Under the pieces are notes generated by a model. It was given only the letters and a program-made list of their open reading frames with translations, did not search any database and was not told where the DNA came from. The position numbers and the translations under genes are program-made. DNA of 64,000 nt from Gemmatimonadota bacterium (lineage in GTDB: Bacteria; JAAXHH01): positions 124,001 through 188,000 of the forward strand of contig JAPOZT010000015.1 of assembly GCA_026705925.1 (NCBI GenBank), written 5' to 3'. This document shows, in pieces, positions 25,647 through 33,919 of this stretch (position 1 is the stretch's first letter; every line of letters begins with the position of its first letter).

Positions 25647-26039
25647 CTACCTGCCGTAGTAGTTTTCGAGATAGGTCAGGATGGTATCTTCGGTCTTGCT
25701 GTCGAATGTCTTCAGGCCCTTCTCCGCCTGCATCCAACGGATGGCGTCCAGCCACTCCTCGCGGTTCGCCCGGTACGAGCGGATGATCTGGGTCGGATGG
25801 CACTGAGCGCATTCCCGTTCCACAACGGGGTAGCCGTCGCCCATGATCAGCCGGGTCCGGTGATTCAGTTCCAGTCCGGTTCGGGGATCGAACATCGCCA
25901 CCGGCCTGGCCGCCTCGGCCCGGGCGTTGGCCAGTGCGACTTTCGATCGTTCCGCTTCGTAGTAGATCACGCCGATCACGAGGGCATCGAGGACGATCAC
26001 GAAGGCGATCTGGCCAAGGACGCGCATAAACCTATTCAT
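25647..26039 (-). CDS. Membrane-anchored monohaem cytochrome c-like protein
   Basis: A 130-residue protein with an N-terminal membrane helix (IAFVIVLDALVIGVIYY) and one haem-binding CAQCH (C77, C80, H81), so it should face the periplasm. Text after the haem site, REEWLDAIRWMQAEKGL-like (EEWLDAIRWMQAEKGLKTF) and ILTYLENYYG, resembles small c-type cytochrome domains found with sulfur or quinohaemoprotein systems. It is 8 bases upstream of the 335-residue gene, and the selenoprotein follows. A redox link between the three is inference from operon structure. Confidence 0.85.
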   Translation of the reverse strand: MNRFMRVLGQIAFVIVLDALVIGVIYYEAERSKVALANARAEAARPVAMFDPRTGLELNHRTRLIMGDGYPVVERECAQCHPTQIIRSYRANREEWLDAIRWMQAEKGLKTFDSKTEDTILTYLENYYGR

Positions 26040-26042
26040 GTG

Positions 26043-26068
26043 CGACTCCTGTGTACGACTCCTGTGTG
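26043..26068. repeat. 13-nt direct repeat upstream of the cytochrome gene
   Basis: Two near-identical units with the core CGACTCCTGTGT (26043-26055 and 26056-26068) lie in the 64-base gap between the TonB-receptor stop and the cytochrome-like start. Confidence 0.6.
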
Positions 26069-26103
26069 TTCATTGGGATCGGCTCAACTGGGCCGGCGGG
26101 ATG

Positions 26104-28488
26104 TCATCTCGAACCCGCACCGATGGGTAGGCCGAATCCCACGTACCACGTCCGGCCCGCGGCCGGCTCGAAGAAGCGGTCCCCGAAGGCGTTGGGGACG
26201 ATGGAACCATTGTAACGCGTATCGAACAGGTTGTTGACTCCGGCGAACAGGACGCCGCCGACGATCTCTCCACGGTAGGTGATCCCCGCGCGCAAGTCTA
26301 CGAGGCCGTAACCGTCGTTGACGAAGTCGGACACGGGCTTTGAGCTCTCGGGAGCGGGCCCGTTGAAGTCGTTGGCGTAGTACTCCGCCGTCCATTGCGC
26401 ATTCAACTCCACGAACGCGCCATTGCCCGGATGGGTGTAGGTGAATCCGGCGAACAGGTGGTGAGGCGGCACGCCGGGCACTTCGTTGTCCGACAACTGG
26501 TAGCGCGAGGTGCTTCCATCGACCTCCCGCTCGACTTCGAAGTCGTCGAACCTGAATTGCATGCCGGTATAGGCTACCGCCAGGTTGACCGGGGGCAGGG
26601 GAGACCAGGTCAGCTTCAGTTCGATGCCCCGGTTTTGCGTTTTGCCCGCGTTGCGGAAAAAGACCTCGTCCGTCTCCGGATTGTCGATCTGGAAGGGCAG
26701 GAGCATATTGCGTATGCCGAAGGTGAAGAGGGCCGCGTCATAGGCCAACCCGGCATCGGGCAGGAATCCCTTGATACCCAACTCGAAGCCGCGGATTCGT
26801 TCGGGCTCGAGATCGGGGTTGAAACCCCCGGCCTGCGTGGGCTGGTTGCTCAGTTCCGTGGTGGTCGGCGTCTGGAAGGCTGTGGAGAAATTGCCGTAGA
26901 TCGCCGTGAGCGGAGCCGGCCGGAAGGCCACGCCCAGGTGGGGACTGAACTGTGCCATGTTCCGCGTTCCCGAATCGTCGGTCTCATCACTCAGAAACCG
27001 GTCCTTCGCCTCGTACCGGAACCGGTCGTACCGTCCGCCGGCGGTGACGGAAACATCGGCACGGGGTGACCATTCAAGCTCCACGAAGGGGCCGAAGCCG
27101 TCGACGCCTTCCTCCTGGTCCAGCCGTTTCTCCCCGCGAGAGATTTCGTCGAAGACGCGGGCGTCGTCCAGCGTGCCTACGAGGTCTCCCGGAATGCCGC
27201 CGTTGCCGTATTCACGCCGTTCGTCGCGCTGTATCTCCAGATCCACCCCTGCCGTCATCCGAATTCCGCCGTTTCCGATCCCGCCCTCGCGGCTGTAAAT
27301 TCCCCGGATTCCTCCGGCCATGCGGTCCAGGTCGATGATCCGGCCCGGTATGGGGTTGAACAGCGTGCGTCCCATGCCGAACACCGTGATCTCCCCCTCG
27401 GCCCCTGGCGCCGCGTAACGAAGGGACAGGCCGCCCTGGAACTGTCTGACCTCCTTTGACGCGCCCTGTCGCTGGACGAAGGCCCTCGCGCTGGCGGGTT
27501 CCGACTCGGCTGTGGCCTTGTCGAGAGTGCTCGGGTTGTACTGGTAGGGGGCGTTGTAGTAATTGGCTACTGCCGTGACGCTCCAGGTATCGTCGATCAT
27601 CCGTTTTCCGATCGAATTGATGCCGGTCGAACGCGCGAAGGCATGGTCGCGGAACCCGTCGAACCAGAGCGTATTGAAATTGACGAGAAAACGGTTGCCG
27701 CCCGCGGTGCCGGCCGCCTTGCCCTGCATGCGCCGCAGGCCATGGGAGCCGGTAATGAAACGGGGGGTGACTTCGAACGGCCGGTCAGGGGCCTCTTCGG
27801 TGCGGATCTGGATGACGCCGCCCGCCGCGTTGCCGTAAAGCGACGAACTGGGACCCCGCAGTACTTCGATCTGCCCCGCCGAGGTGAGATCGAGGTTGTT
27901 GAGCTGGGACTGTCCGTCGGCCATGGTCAGCGGAATGCCGTCCAGCACCAGCTTCACGCCGCGCACGCCGAAGGACGCCCGGCTGCCCAGGCCGCGGATA
28001 CTGATCCGGTCGCCCTGGGAAACGTTGTTCCGGTTGTTTACGATGATGCCCGGGAGTCCACGTACGCTTTCCTCCAGGGACAGCCCGGGTTCGGCGCGCT
28101 GGATCTCGTCCCGGTCCACCCGGTCCACGGCATAGGGTATGTCGAGGATTTCCCGGAAATAGCGGGTAGCGGTGACTTCAATGGGTTGAAGGACGTGGTC
28201 TACGGCAACGTCGGTGGTGTCCGGAGTGGTGCCGTCCGGAGTGGTGGTGTCCGGAGTGGTGCCGTCCGGAGTGGTGGTGTCCGGAGTGGTGCCGTCCGGA
28301 GTGGTGGTGTCCGGAGTGGTGCCGTCCGGAGTGGTGGTGTCCGGAGTGGTGCCGTCCGGAGTGGTGGTGTCCGGAGTGGTGCCGTCCGGAGTGGACTGCG
28401 GCCAGGCGTGGGCGGGTTGCGGATGCAGAAGCGGATGCAGTAACAGATGCAGAAACAGGACGCCGCAGGCTGGGAGAATCGTTTTCAT
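26104..28488 (-). CDS. TonB-dependent outer-membrane receptor with a TTPDG repeat linker
   Basis: A 794-residue outer-membrane beta-barrel importer. The signal peptide (ILPACGVLFLHLLLHPLLH) is followed by about 60 residues of repeated TTPDGTTPDT, then the plug domain: VRGLPGIIVNNRNNVSQGDR, ISIRGLGSRASFGVRG, VEVLRGPSSSLYGNAAGG-like text (written IEVLRGPSSSLYGNAAGGVI). The barrel follows to a C-terminus ending in WYVGFGLPIGAG. The FecA/Oar-like style does not show whether the ligand is a siderophore, vitamin or sugar. The repeat may act as a flexible spacer between the TonB-contact region and the signal peptide. It lies upstream of the cytochrome/selenoprotein genes on the same strand. Confidence 0.92.
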   Translation of the reverse strand: MKTILPACGVLFLHLLLHPLLHPQPAHAWPQSTPDGTTPDTTTPDGTTPDTTTPDGTTPDTTTPDGTTPDTTTPDGTTPDTTTPDGTTPDTTDVAVDHVLQPIEVTATRYFREILDIPYAVDRVDRDEIQRAEPGLSLEESVRGLPGIIVNNRNNVSQGDRISIRGLGSRASFGVRGVKLVLDGIPLTMADGQSQLNNLDLTSAGQIEVLRGPSSSLYGNAAGGVIQIRTEEAPDRPFEVTPRFITGSHGLRRMQGKAAGTAGGNRFLVNFNTLWFDGFRDHAFARSTGINSIGKRMIDDTWSVTAVANYYNAPYQYNPSTLDKATAESEPASARAFVQRQGASKEVRQFQGGLSLRYAAPGAEGEITVFGMGRTLFNPIPGRIIDLDRMAGGIRGIYSREGGIGNGGIRMTAGVDLEIQRDERREYGNGGIPGDLVGTLDDARVFDEISRGEKRLDQEEGVDGFGPFVELEWSPRADVSVTAGGRYDRFRYEAKDRFLSDETDDSGTRNMAQFSPHLGVAFRPAPLTAIYGNFSTAFQTPTTTELSNQPTQAGGFNPDLEPERIRGFELGIKGFLPDAGLAYDAALFTFGIRNMLLPFQIDNPETDEVFFRNAGKTQNRGIELKLTWSPLPPVNLAVAYTGMQFRFDDFEVEREVDGSTSRYQLSDNEVPGVPPHHLFAGFTYTHPGNGAFVELNAQWTAEYYANDFNGPAPESSKPVSDFVNDGYGLVDLRAGITYRGEIVGGVLFAGVNNLFDTRYNGSIVPNAFGDRFFEPAAGRTWYVGFGLPIGAGSR
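28213..28394. repeat. 30-nt perfect tandem repeat (about six copies) in the TonB receptor
   Basis: Five full identical 30-base units start at 28231, 28261, 28291, 28321 and 28351, with partial units at 28213-28230 and 28381-28394. Each encodes the ten-residue TTPDGTTPDT. Exact identity points to recent slippage or recombination. There are no spacers, so it is not CRISPR. Confidence 0.95.
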
Positions 28489-28542
28489 CGAGTACCGAAT
28501 CGATGGGGCGGGGCGGACGACGGGTCCGCCCCGCGGTGTTCA

Positions 28543-29169
28543 CTAATCCAACGAACGAATCTTGATGTTCTTGAACCGTATTTTACCCTGGCCGAAGGCC
28601 TGCAGCACGACGACGCCGCTGTAATGGGAGGAATCCTGAATCTTTACGGCTTCTTCCCCGTTCAGCATTACCGTGATGTCACGTCCGTCCGCGGTGATGA
28701 CCATGGTGTTCCACTGGCCTTCGGTCTTCGGCGGCGGTTCGTAAATGGCCAGCGCCACGATGCTGCCGGTGGTGTAGCCCGAGCCGTGGGTATCCGCGAT
28801 ATTGATCTCGTAGAAGGAGTACTGGTTCACCCTCGCCCCGGTATCGCGCGGTCCGCGGACGAATACGCCGCTGTTGTGGCCGGCGTCCTGGTTGAACTGC
28901 ACGCTCAACTCAAAGTTGGTGAACTCGTCGTAGGACCCGATGTACCCGGGGCCACCCGTCGCTTCCCCGGTGAGCATGCCGTCTTCCACCGCCCAGATGG
29001 CGGTACCGCCGCGGTGGGTCCAGCCCAGGAGGGTCTGGCCGTCGAACAGCAGCTTCCAGCCCGCCTCCTGCTCCGCTTCGGTCAGCATATTGTCCTGCGC
29101 GGCGGCCGTGCCCTGCATGCAGGCCGCGATCAGGACTGCGGCGGCCACGCTCCAGATGTAGCGTTTCAT
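28543..29169 (-). CDS. Exported DUF1080 (3-keto-disaccharide hydrolase-type) protein
   Basis: A 208-residue secreted jelly-roll protein. The signal peptide ends near GTAAAQ; the DUF1080 pattern is plain: GWKLLFDGQTLLGWTHRGG, WAVEDGMLTGEATGGPGYI, FELSVQFNQDAGHNSGVFVR, GQWNTMVITADGRDITVMLN and a final GKIRFKNIKIRSL. Members are linked to hydrolysis of 3-keto-glycosides and to carbohydrate binding. AGGAGA lies before the ATG at 29169. The PQQ-type dehydrogenase upstream on the same strand could supply oxidised sugars, an attractive but unproven pairing. Confidence 0.9.
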   Translation of the reverse strand: MKRYIWSVAAAVLIAACMQGTAAAQDNMLTEAEQEAGWKLLFDGQTLLGWTHRGGTAIWAVEDGMLTGEATGGPGYIGSYDEFTNFELSVQFNQDAGHNSGVFVRGPRDTGARVNQYSFYEINIADTHGSGYTTGSIVALAIYEPPPKTEGQWNTMVITADGRDITVMLNGEEAVKIQDSSHYSGVVVLQAFGQGKIRFKNIKIRSLD

Positions 29170-29250
29170 TACGATTCTCCTGTTTTAGTCGCCAACTGCG
29201 GGATGCTCGATCCCGTTCTCCCTGTAACGCCGGCCACTCGCCTTCTCCGG

Positions 29251-31257
29251 CTATTCGCCTTCTTCGGCTGCGGGTTCCTCGCCCAGTTTCAATGCCACCA
29301 ATTCGGCGGCATGTCCACTGGCGCCGACGGTCATGATCAGGTATTGCACGTCATTGTGCATGTAGGTCATGGGCATGCCGCTCTGGGCTGCCGGCAGTTC
29401 GATCGACGCGACGACTTCGCCCGTCGCCTTGTCGTAGGCGTGCAGATAGGGATCTCCTCCGAAGCCCTCGCCGGCGAAGAGCAGCGTGCTCGTCACCAGG
29501 GAACCGATCCGGGTGGCCTTGCCGGTCCGGGGCAGATCGACGCCCGCGAGTTGCGGCAGGTCTTTGATGGCCTGAGGCGTATCGCCGTTTGGCGCCATCC
29601 ACACGTGATCGCCCGAGTTCATGTCCACCGCCGTGATCCGTCCCCAGGGCGGCCTGACCAGCGGGATTTCGCCGAAGACCCGCGGCGCTCTCAGGCCAGC
29701 CGAGAAGTAGTCCATGTCCGACTCCTCGGGATCCGGCGCTCGCAGCGCCAGCTTCGAAATGCTGGTGTTGGAGGGGATGAAATTCACGCCGGAAACCGGA
29801 TCGAGGCAGGTCATGTTCCAGTTGACCCCGCCGTTAGCACCCGGGATCTGGATCGTGCCGATGGTACCGTCCGGCGCTTCCGCGAGCGAAGGCGGCTGAT
29901 AAAGCGGTCCGTACCGGTGGTTGGCCATCAGGTTGATCGCCTCCTGGCGCACTTCCGGGGTGAAGTCCACCAGGTCGTCCTGGCTGATACCCTGGTGTTC
30001 CCAGGGGGCGGGCTTCACGGGAATCGGCTGCGTAGGCGAAGCCCGGTCGCCCGGTACGTCCGTCGCGGGGACGTCGGTCTCGGGCATGTCCCAGATGGGT
30101 TCGCCGGTCACTCGGTCGAAGACGTAGGAATAGCCCTGCTTGGTGTTCTGGATCACGATCTTGCGCGGCTCGCCGTCGATCGTTACGTCGGCCAGGATCG
30201 GCGCGGCGGGATTGTCATAGTCCCAGATATCGTGATGGACGATCTGGAAGTGCCAGATCTTCTCGCCCGTCGTGTAGTCGACGGCCACCAGGCTGTTTGC
30301 GTACAGGTTGTCGCCCAGGCGATGCCCGCCGTAGTAATCGTTCGTCGGCGCTTCGATGGGCAGATAGGCATAGCCCAGATCCTCGTCGGCGGAAATGGAG
30401 GTCCATACGCCGGCGTTCCCGGTATAGGACCTGGAATTCTGCTCCCAGGTCTCGGAGCCTTCCTCGCCGTCGTCCGGAATGACCTTGAACTTCCAGAGGA
30501 CCGCGCCGGTGCGGGCGTCGTAGGCCACGACGTCTCCTGGCGAGTTGGTCATCGACCTTGGCCGGAATCCTGCGGCGAGGGCCGGCGGAACGAGTATGAT
30601 GTCCCCCACGACCGTCGCGGGAGACGTGTTGGCCAGGTTGCCTACGGGCGTGACGTTCTCGGAATTGCGCCAGCCGTCCATCATGTCGACCACACCGTTA
30701 TCGCCGAATTCGGCCACCGGGATGCCCGTCTGGGCGTCGAGGGCCACCAGGTAGAAACCCCGGGTGATCAGGATGACCCGGTTGTCTCCCTGCCCGTCGG
30801 TCCAGAACGAGACGCCACGGCCTGAATTCCGCCGAGGAGCCGTTGCCCAGCGTTCTTCGTCCTCCACCGGGCGGTAGGTCCACATCGTCTCGCCGGTTTC
30901 AGGTTCGATGGCCATGGCGCTGCGCCGCGTACCCGCCGTGGAATAAAGCATGCCCCCCACGTAAATGGGTACCGGCTGGGCATAATACTCGGGACGGGGA
31001 CCGAAATTGTCCTGCTTCCATCGCCAGGCTACTTCAAGGCGGCCCACGTTATCCGCGTTGATCTGGTCCAGCGGGGAATAACGCGTGTAGGCCAGGTCGC
31101 GGCCCAGCATGCGCCATTCGCTGTCAGGCTGCTCCACCGGGATAATCTTGCCCGGTGCCCTTTGTGCCGCGGGTTCGCAGGACGCTAATACCGTGATCGC
31201 CATGGCCAGCGCGATCACCGGCGGCATCCAACGAAACAAGGGGGAATATCTACTCAT
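29251..31257 (-). CDS. PQQ-type quinoprotein dehydrogenase, probable lipoprotein
   Basis: A 668-residue exported beta-propeller enzyme resembling quinoprotein glucose and alcohol dehydrogenases. After the membrane segment VIALAMAITVLASCEPA, with a lipobox-like LASC, come family marks: EWRMLGRDLAYTRYSPLDQI, ITRGFYLVALDAQTG, the signature VHHDIWDYDNPAAPILAD, and repeated Trp-docking motifs such as DARTGAVLWKFKV and AVDYTTGEKIWHFQ. I start at ATG 31257, because an upstream frame from 31305 adds only an unlikely stretch. PQQ binding and substrate are inferred from family. It lies 81 bases upstream of the DUF1080 gene. A 271-base AT-rich leader precedes it, with no clear consensus promoter. Confidence 0.9.
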   Translation of the reverse strand: MSRYSPLFRWMPPVIALAMAITVLASCEPAAQRAPGKIIPVEQPDSEWRMLGRDLAYTRYSPLDQINADNVGRLEVAWRWKQDNFGPRPEYYAQPVPIYVGGMLYSTAGTRRSAMAIEPETGETMWTYRPVEDEERWATAPRRNSGRGVSFWTDGQGDNRVILITRGFYLVALDAQTGIPVAEFGDNGVVDMMDGWRNSENVTPVGNLANTSPATVVGDIILVPPALAAGFRPRSMTNSPGDVVAYDARTGAVLWKFKVIPDDGEEGSETWEQNSRSYTGNAGVWTSISADEDLGYAYLPIEAPTNDYYGGHRLGDNLYANSLVAVDYTTGEKIWHFQIVHHDIWDYDNPAAPILADVTIDGEPRKIVIQNTKQGYSYVFDRVTGEPIWDMPETDVPATDVPGDRASPTQPIPVKPAPWEHQGISQDDLVDFTPEVRQEAINLMANHRYGPLYQPPSLAEAPDGTIGTIQIPGANGGVNWNMTCLDPVSGVNFIPSNTSISKLALRAPDPEESDMDYFSAGLRAPRVFGEIPLVRPPWGRITAVDMNSGDHVWMAPNGDTPQAIKDLPQLAGVDLPRTGKATRIGSLVTSTLLFAGEGFGGDPYLHAYDKATGEVVASIELPAAQSGMPMTYMHNDVQYLIMTVGASGHAAELVALKLGEEPAAEEGE

Positions 31258-31528
31258 CACACGCTGCCTCCCATGATGCAGGTTGATTGGTGCTGCGAAT
31301 CGCATGTGCAGAATCGTTTGGATACAGAAGTGTCACGGACCGGGATTGGGTTTCAAGCCCGTATTCCCTGTATACAAAACAGGCGATCTGGTATTGAAAA
31401 GTTTTGCAAATATCAAGCCAATTTAGTGTCGCGTTCAGTTGATGTAAAGCCCTTTATGGCAGAAGACGTATGGACGCAACTTCATGGGCGGCGTGCCCGT
31501 CGGGTTGAGGGTGCTGCCCGGTGCACAT

Positions 31529-32137
31529 TCAAAACGGTAGCCCGTGATACTTCAGCGCCCGTTTCAGGCGTTCGATCGTCGTGTAGTGATGTCCATCCAT
31601 GCCCAACTCGGCCACGGCGTTTAAGTTTTCGGACCTGTCGTCGATAAAGAACGCCTCGTCTGCCTCGATACTGAGCAGGTCGAGTGCCGCGTTGGAGATG
31701 CCGGGATGGGGTTTGACGTGGCCTACCGCGGAGGAATTCACGACGTGGTCGAATGCCTGGCCGATGCCCAGCCGCTTTAGATCGGAGTCAAGCCGGGTCG
31801 TGGCATTCGTGATGAGCGCCAGGCTCGCACTGTCGCGGCATCGCTGCAGTAGAGCCAGCACATCGGTATCGACTTCGCCCGGCGAGAGGGACCACAACCG
31901 CACCGCTTTCTCGGCGTCGGCCGCCGGATATTCAAGACGAAGCCGTTCAGCGACCTCCGACCTCCAGCTTTCATCGGTAATCCGTCCCGTCGTGGCGCGG
32001 AGCAGCAGGTCGGGTTCGAAGGCCGTATTCAGCAGGGCGTCAGGCGGGAGGCCCGCAGCGATTTCGGCCTGTTGTACGATCCCTGGATCCCACCTGCGGA
32101 TGACGCCGTCGAGATCGGTCAGCACCGCCTTGATCAT
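31529..32137 (-). CDS. HAD-family hydrolase (phosphatase type IA)
   Basis: A 202-residue cytoplasmic haloacid-dehalogenase-fold phosphatase. The catalytic motif is KAVLTDLDGVIRRWDP, with D in the nucleophile position; motif II is LALITNATTRLDSDL; motif III lysine is in GHVKPHPGISNAAL; and motif IV is EAFFIDDRSENLNA. A helical cap lies between motifs I and II. ATG 32137 is used; a GTG at 32152 is also possible. The gene lies 27 bases after the LVIVD lipoprotein on the same strand. The substrate is unknown. Confidence 0.88.
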   Translation of the reverse strand: MIKAVLTDLDGVIRRWDPGIVQQAEIAAGLPPDALLNTAFEPDLLLRATTGRITDESWRSEVAERLRLEYPAADAEKAVRLWSLSPGEVDTDVLALLQRCRDSASLALITNATTRLDSDLKRLGIGQAFDHVVNSSAVGHVKPHPGISNAALDLLSIEADEAFFIDDRSENLNAVAELGMDGHHYTTIERLKRALKYHGLPF

Positions 32138-32164
32138 GAGTTCAGCGCACACTTGAGTTACCGA

Positions 32165-33919
32165 CTATCGTTCAGGCCAGGGCGTCTCGGGTGGGCCGAG
32201 ATGTGGTTCGCCCAGTACGGGGGTCGACAGGCAGTAGAAACCGTGGTTGGTAAACAGCCAGACCAGGTTGCGGTCGTATTCGACGTAGATGCCATGGGTC
32301 AGGTTGCCCAAAGCATATTCCGGGGTGCGGGACGGGTCGAATTTCGGTACGAAGTAGGCAGTGATCTTCGGATCGGAAAGGTCTGAGACATCGAATACCT
32401 GCACGCCGGCGTTGTAGAAAGCATAGAGGAGGATGTCCTCCTTCGGCGTTCCGGGTTGGGTGTAATAGCCGCTTCTTTTCGGCCCGAAACTCCCGCGTCG
32501 CTGCACGAAATCCGTGAACGGCGCATCCGCGGGCGGCACCGGCCTGGGCAGCGTGCCGAGCAGCCTGGGATTGTCGGGATCATTCACGTCGATTATAAAG
32601 ATGTCCTTGTAGGGCTCCCAGCCGTCTTCGTTCAAGGGGTAGCCGGAAAAGTAGACCACGCCGGTCTTTTCCACCTGCGACACGTTAATGTAGTCGCCTT
32701 CCGTGCCCGCGACGCTGGGCGGGAAGTTGAGGTGTCCCAGCGCTCTGATTTCGGTTGGATCCGAGATGTCCAGCACGTAGAACCCCAGGCCACCCATGGC
32801 GGCATAACCGTACCTCCCGCCTTCCTCCACGGGCCGGGGCATGAAAATCGACATGCGCGCGCCGAACCATGAAGTCCGGTTCCCCGCGCGGGGATTGGCC
32901 CGGTAGGCGGCCTCATCGCCGGGTTCGCCCAGCTTCTGGCCCGGCACGTTGAACTGGCTGAGAAACTTGGGATCGGCCGGGTCGGTCATGTCCCAGGCCT
33001 GGTAACCGGCCGAGTACAGGTCGCTCGGGTATTCGGTAAGCGCGTATTCCGCGCTGGGCGCCGCGGCGACGAACATGTATCGGCCGCCGTGCCAGGCCGG
33101 GATGTCCCGCACACCGGAACCCTGTTGCGCGCCGACCGGCGCGTCGGGGTGCTCGTAGTCGGTGGTTCGCTCGGCGATCATGGTCCAGTCATCCGGCAGG
33201 GGCCCGCTCATCTCGTATACCTTGAACCCCTTGAGATGATTGGCATTTCGAATGGCCTTCACCTTGTCCGGTTCCGCGCGCTTGTCGCTCAGTACGCCGA
33301 AGCGCCGGATCTCGAAGGCCTGCACCATGACGTACTTGCCCAGATCCTCGTTCCACTGGATGGACGCGGCGCCGAACATGTCATCCTCGTCATAGGGATT
33401 GACCTCTTCGCCCGGTCCGTCTCCGGTCCACGTGCTGCCCTTTTCGTGGACGACCCGCAAGTCCTTCGGATCGGTGATATCGTAGATTTTGAGGGCGCGC
33501 CGCACATACTGGTACATGTACCTCCGACCGTCGAAGTCCACGATGTTCTGCCAGGTATGGAAGGGTTCGACGGTGATCGGGTAGTAAGCCTCGACGGTCA
33601 TGTCCTTCGCGTACTCGTTCGTATCCCAGTAGTCCAGCTGGCCTTCGAAGGGTTTGGACTCGTGCTGATGGGGCGTGGCCGCGGGGTAGACGAACCGCCC
33701 GGTTTCCGGATCCATCCCATAGCTCGCGGGATCGGGTTCGGGGGGCGTACGATCCTCCGCGAGCGCGTCGGCGCGGAGGACGTATTCATCTGTTACGGCG
33801 GTCTGGGGCGGGGATTCGACTACCGGGGCAGAATCTCCTTCCGCAGCATCGCCCTCCGTAGAAGATCCGCAGCCAGCAGCGATCGCGCCACTCAGAAGCG
33901 CGGCAGCGAGCGTCTTCAT
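32165..33919 (-). CDS. LVIVD-repeat lipoprotein
   Basis: A 584-residue exported protein, with a hydrophobic leader ending AIAAGCGSS (lipid anchor cysteine near residue 17). LVIVD-type beta-propeller repeats are visible as RALKIYDITDPKDLRVV, YQAWDMTDPADPKFLSQF, GFYVLDISDPTEIRALGHL, DIFIIDVNDPDNPRLLGTL and VQVFDVSDLSDPKITAYF. Such propellers are common surface proteins with no settled biochemical function. The ATG overlaps the stop of the FAH-family gene (ATGA), so the two are translated together. It may bind or scaffold the exported FAH protein, an inference from coupling. Confidence 0.88.
   Translation of the reverse strand: MKTLAAALLSGAIAAGCGSSTEGDAAEGDSAPVVESPPQTAVTDEYVLRADALAEDRTPPEPDPASYGMDPETGRFVYPAATPHQHESKPFEGQLDYWDTNEYAKDMTVEAYYPITVEPFHTWQNIVDFDGRRYMYQYVRRALKIYDITDPKDLRVVHEKGSTWTGDGPGEEVNPYDEDDMFGAASIQWNEDLGKYVMVQAFEIRRFGVLSDKRAEPDKVKAIRNANHLKGFKVYEMSGPLPDDWTMIAERTTDYEHPDAPVGAQQGSGVRDIPAWHGGRYMFVAAAPSAEYALTEYPSDLYSAGYQAWDMTDPADPKFLSQFNVPGQKLGEPGDEAAYRANPRAGNRTSWFGARMSIFMPRPVEEGGRYGYAAMGGLGFYVLDISDPTEIRALGHLNFPPSVAGTEGDYINVSQVEKTGVVYFSGYPLNEDGWEPYKDIFIIDVNDPDNPRLLGTLPRPVPPADAPFTDFVQRRGSFGPKRSGYYTQPGTPKEDILLYAFYNAGVQVFDVSDLSDPKITAYFVPKFDPSRTPEYALGNLTHGIYVEYDRNLVWLFTNHGFYCLSTPVLGEPHLGPPETPWPER

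Noticed and set aside
28213..28394. CRISPR-like array
   Set aside because: Units are head to tail with no unique spacers, they encode a protein repeat in frame, and no cas gene is near.
28447..30825. A 792-residue plus-strand ORF
   Set aside because: It is antisense to three well-supported genes, has no family likeness, and carries repetitive composition typical of GC-rich shadow frames.
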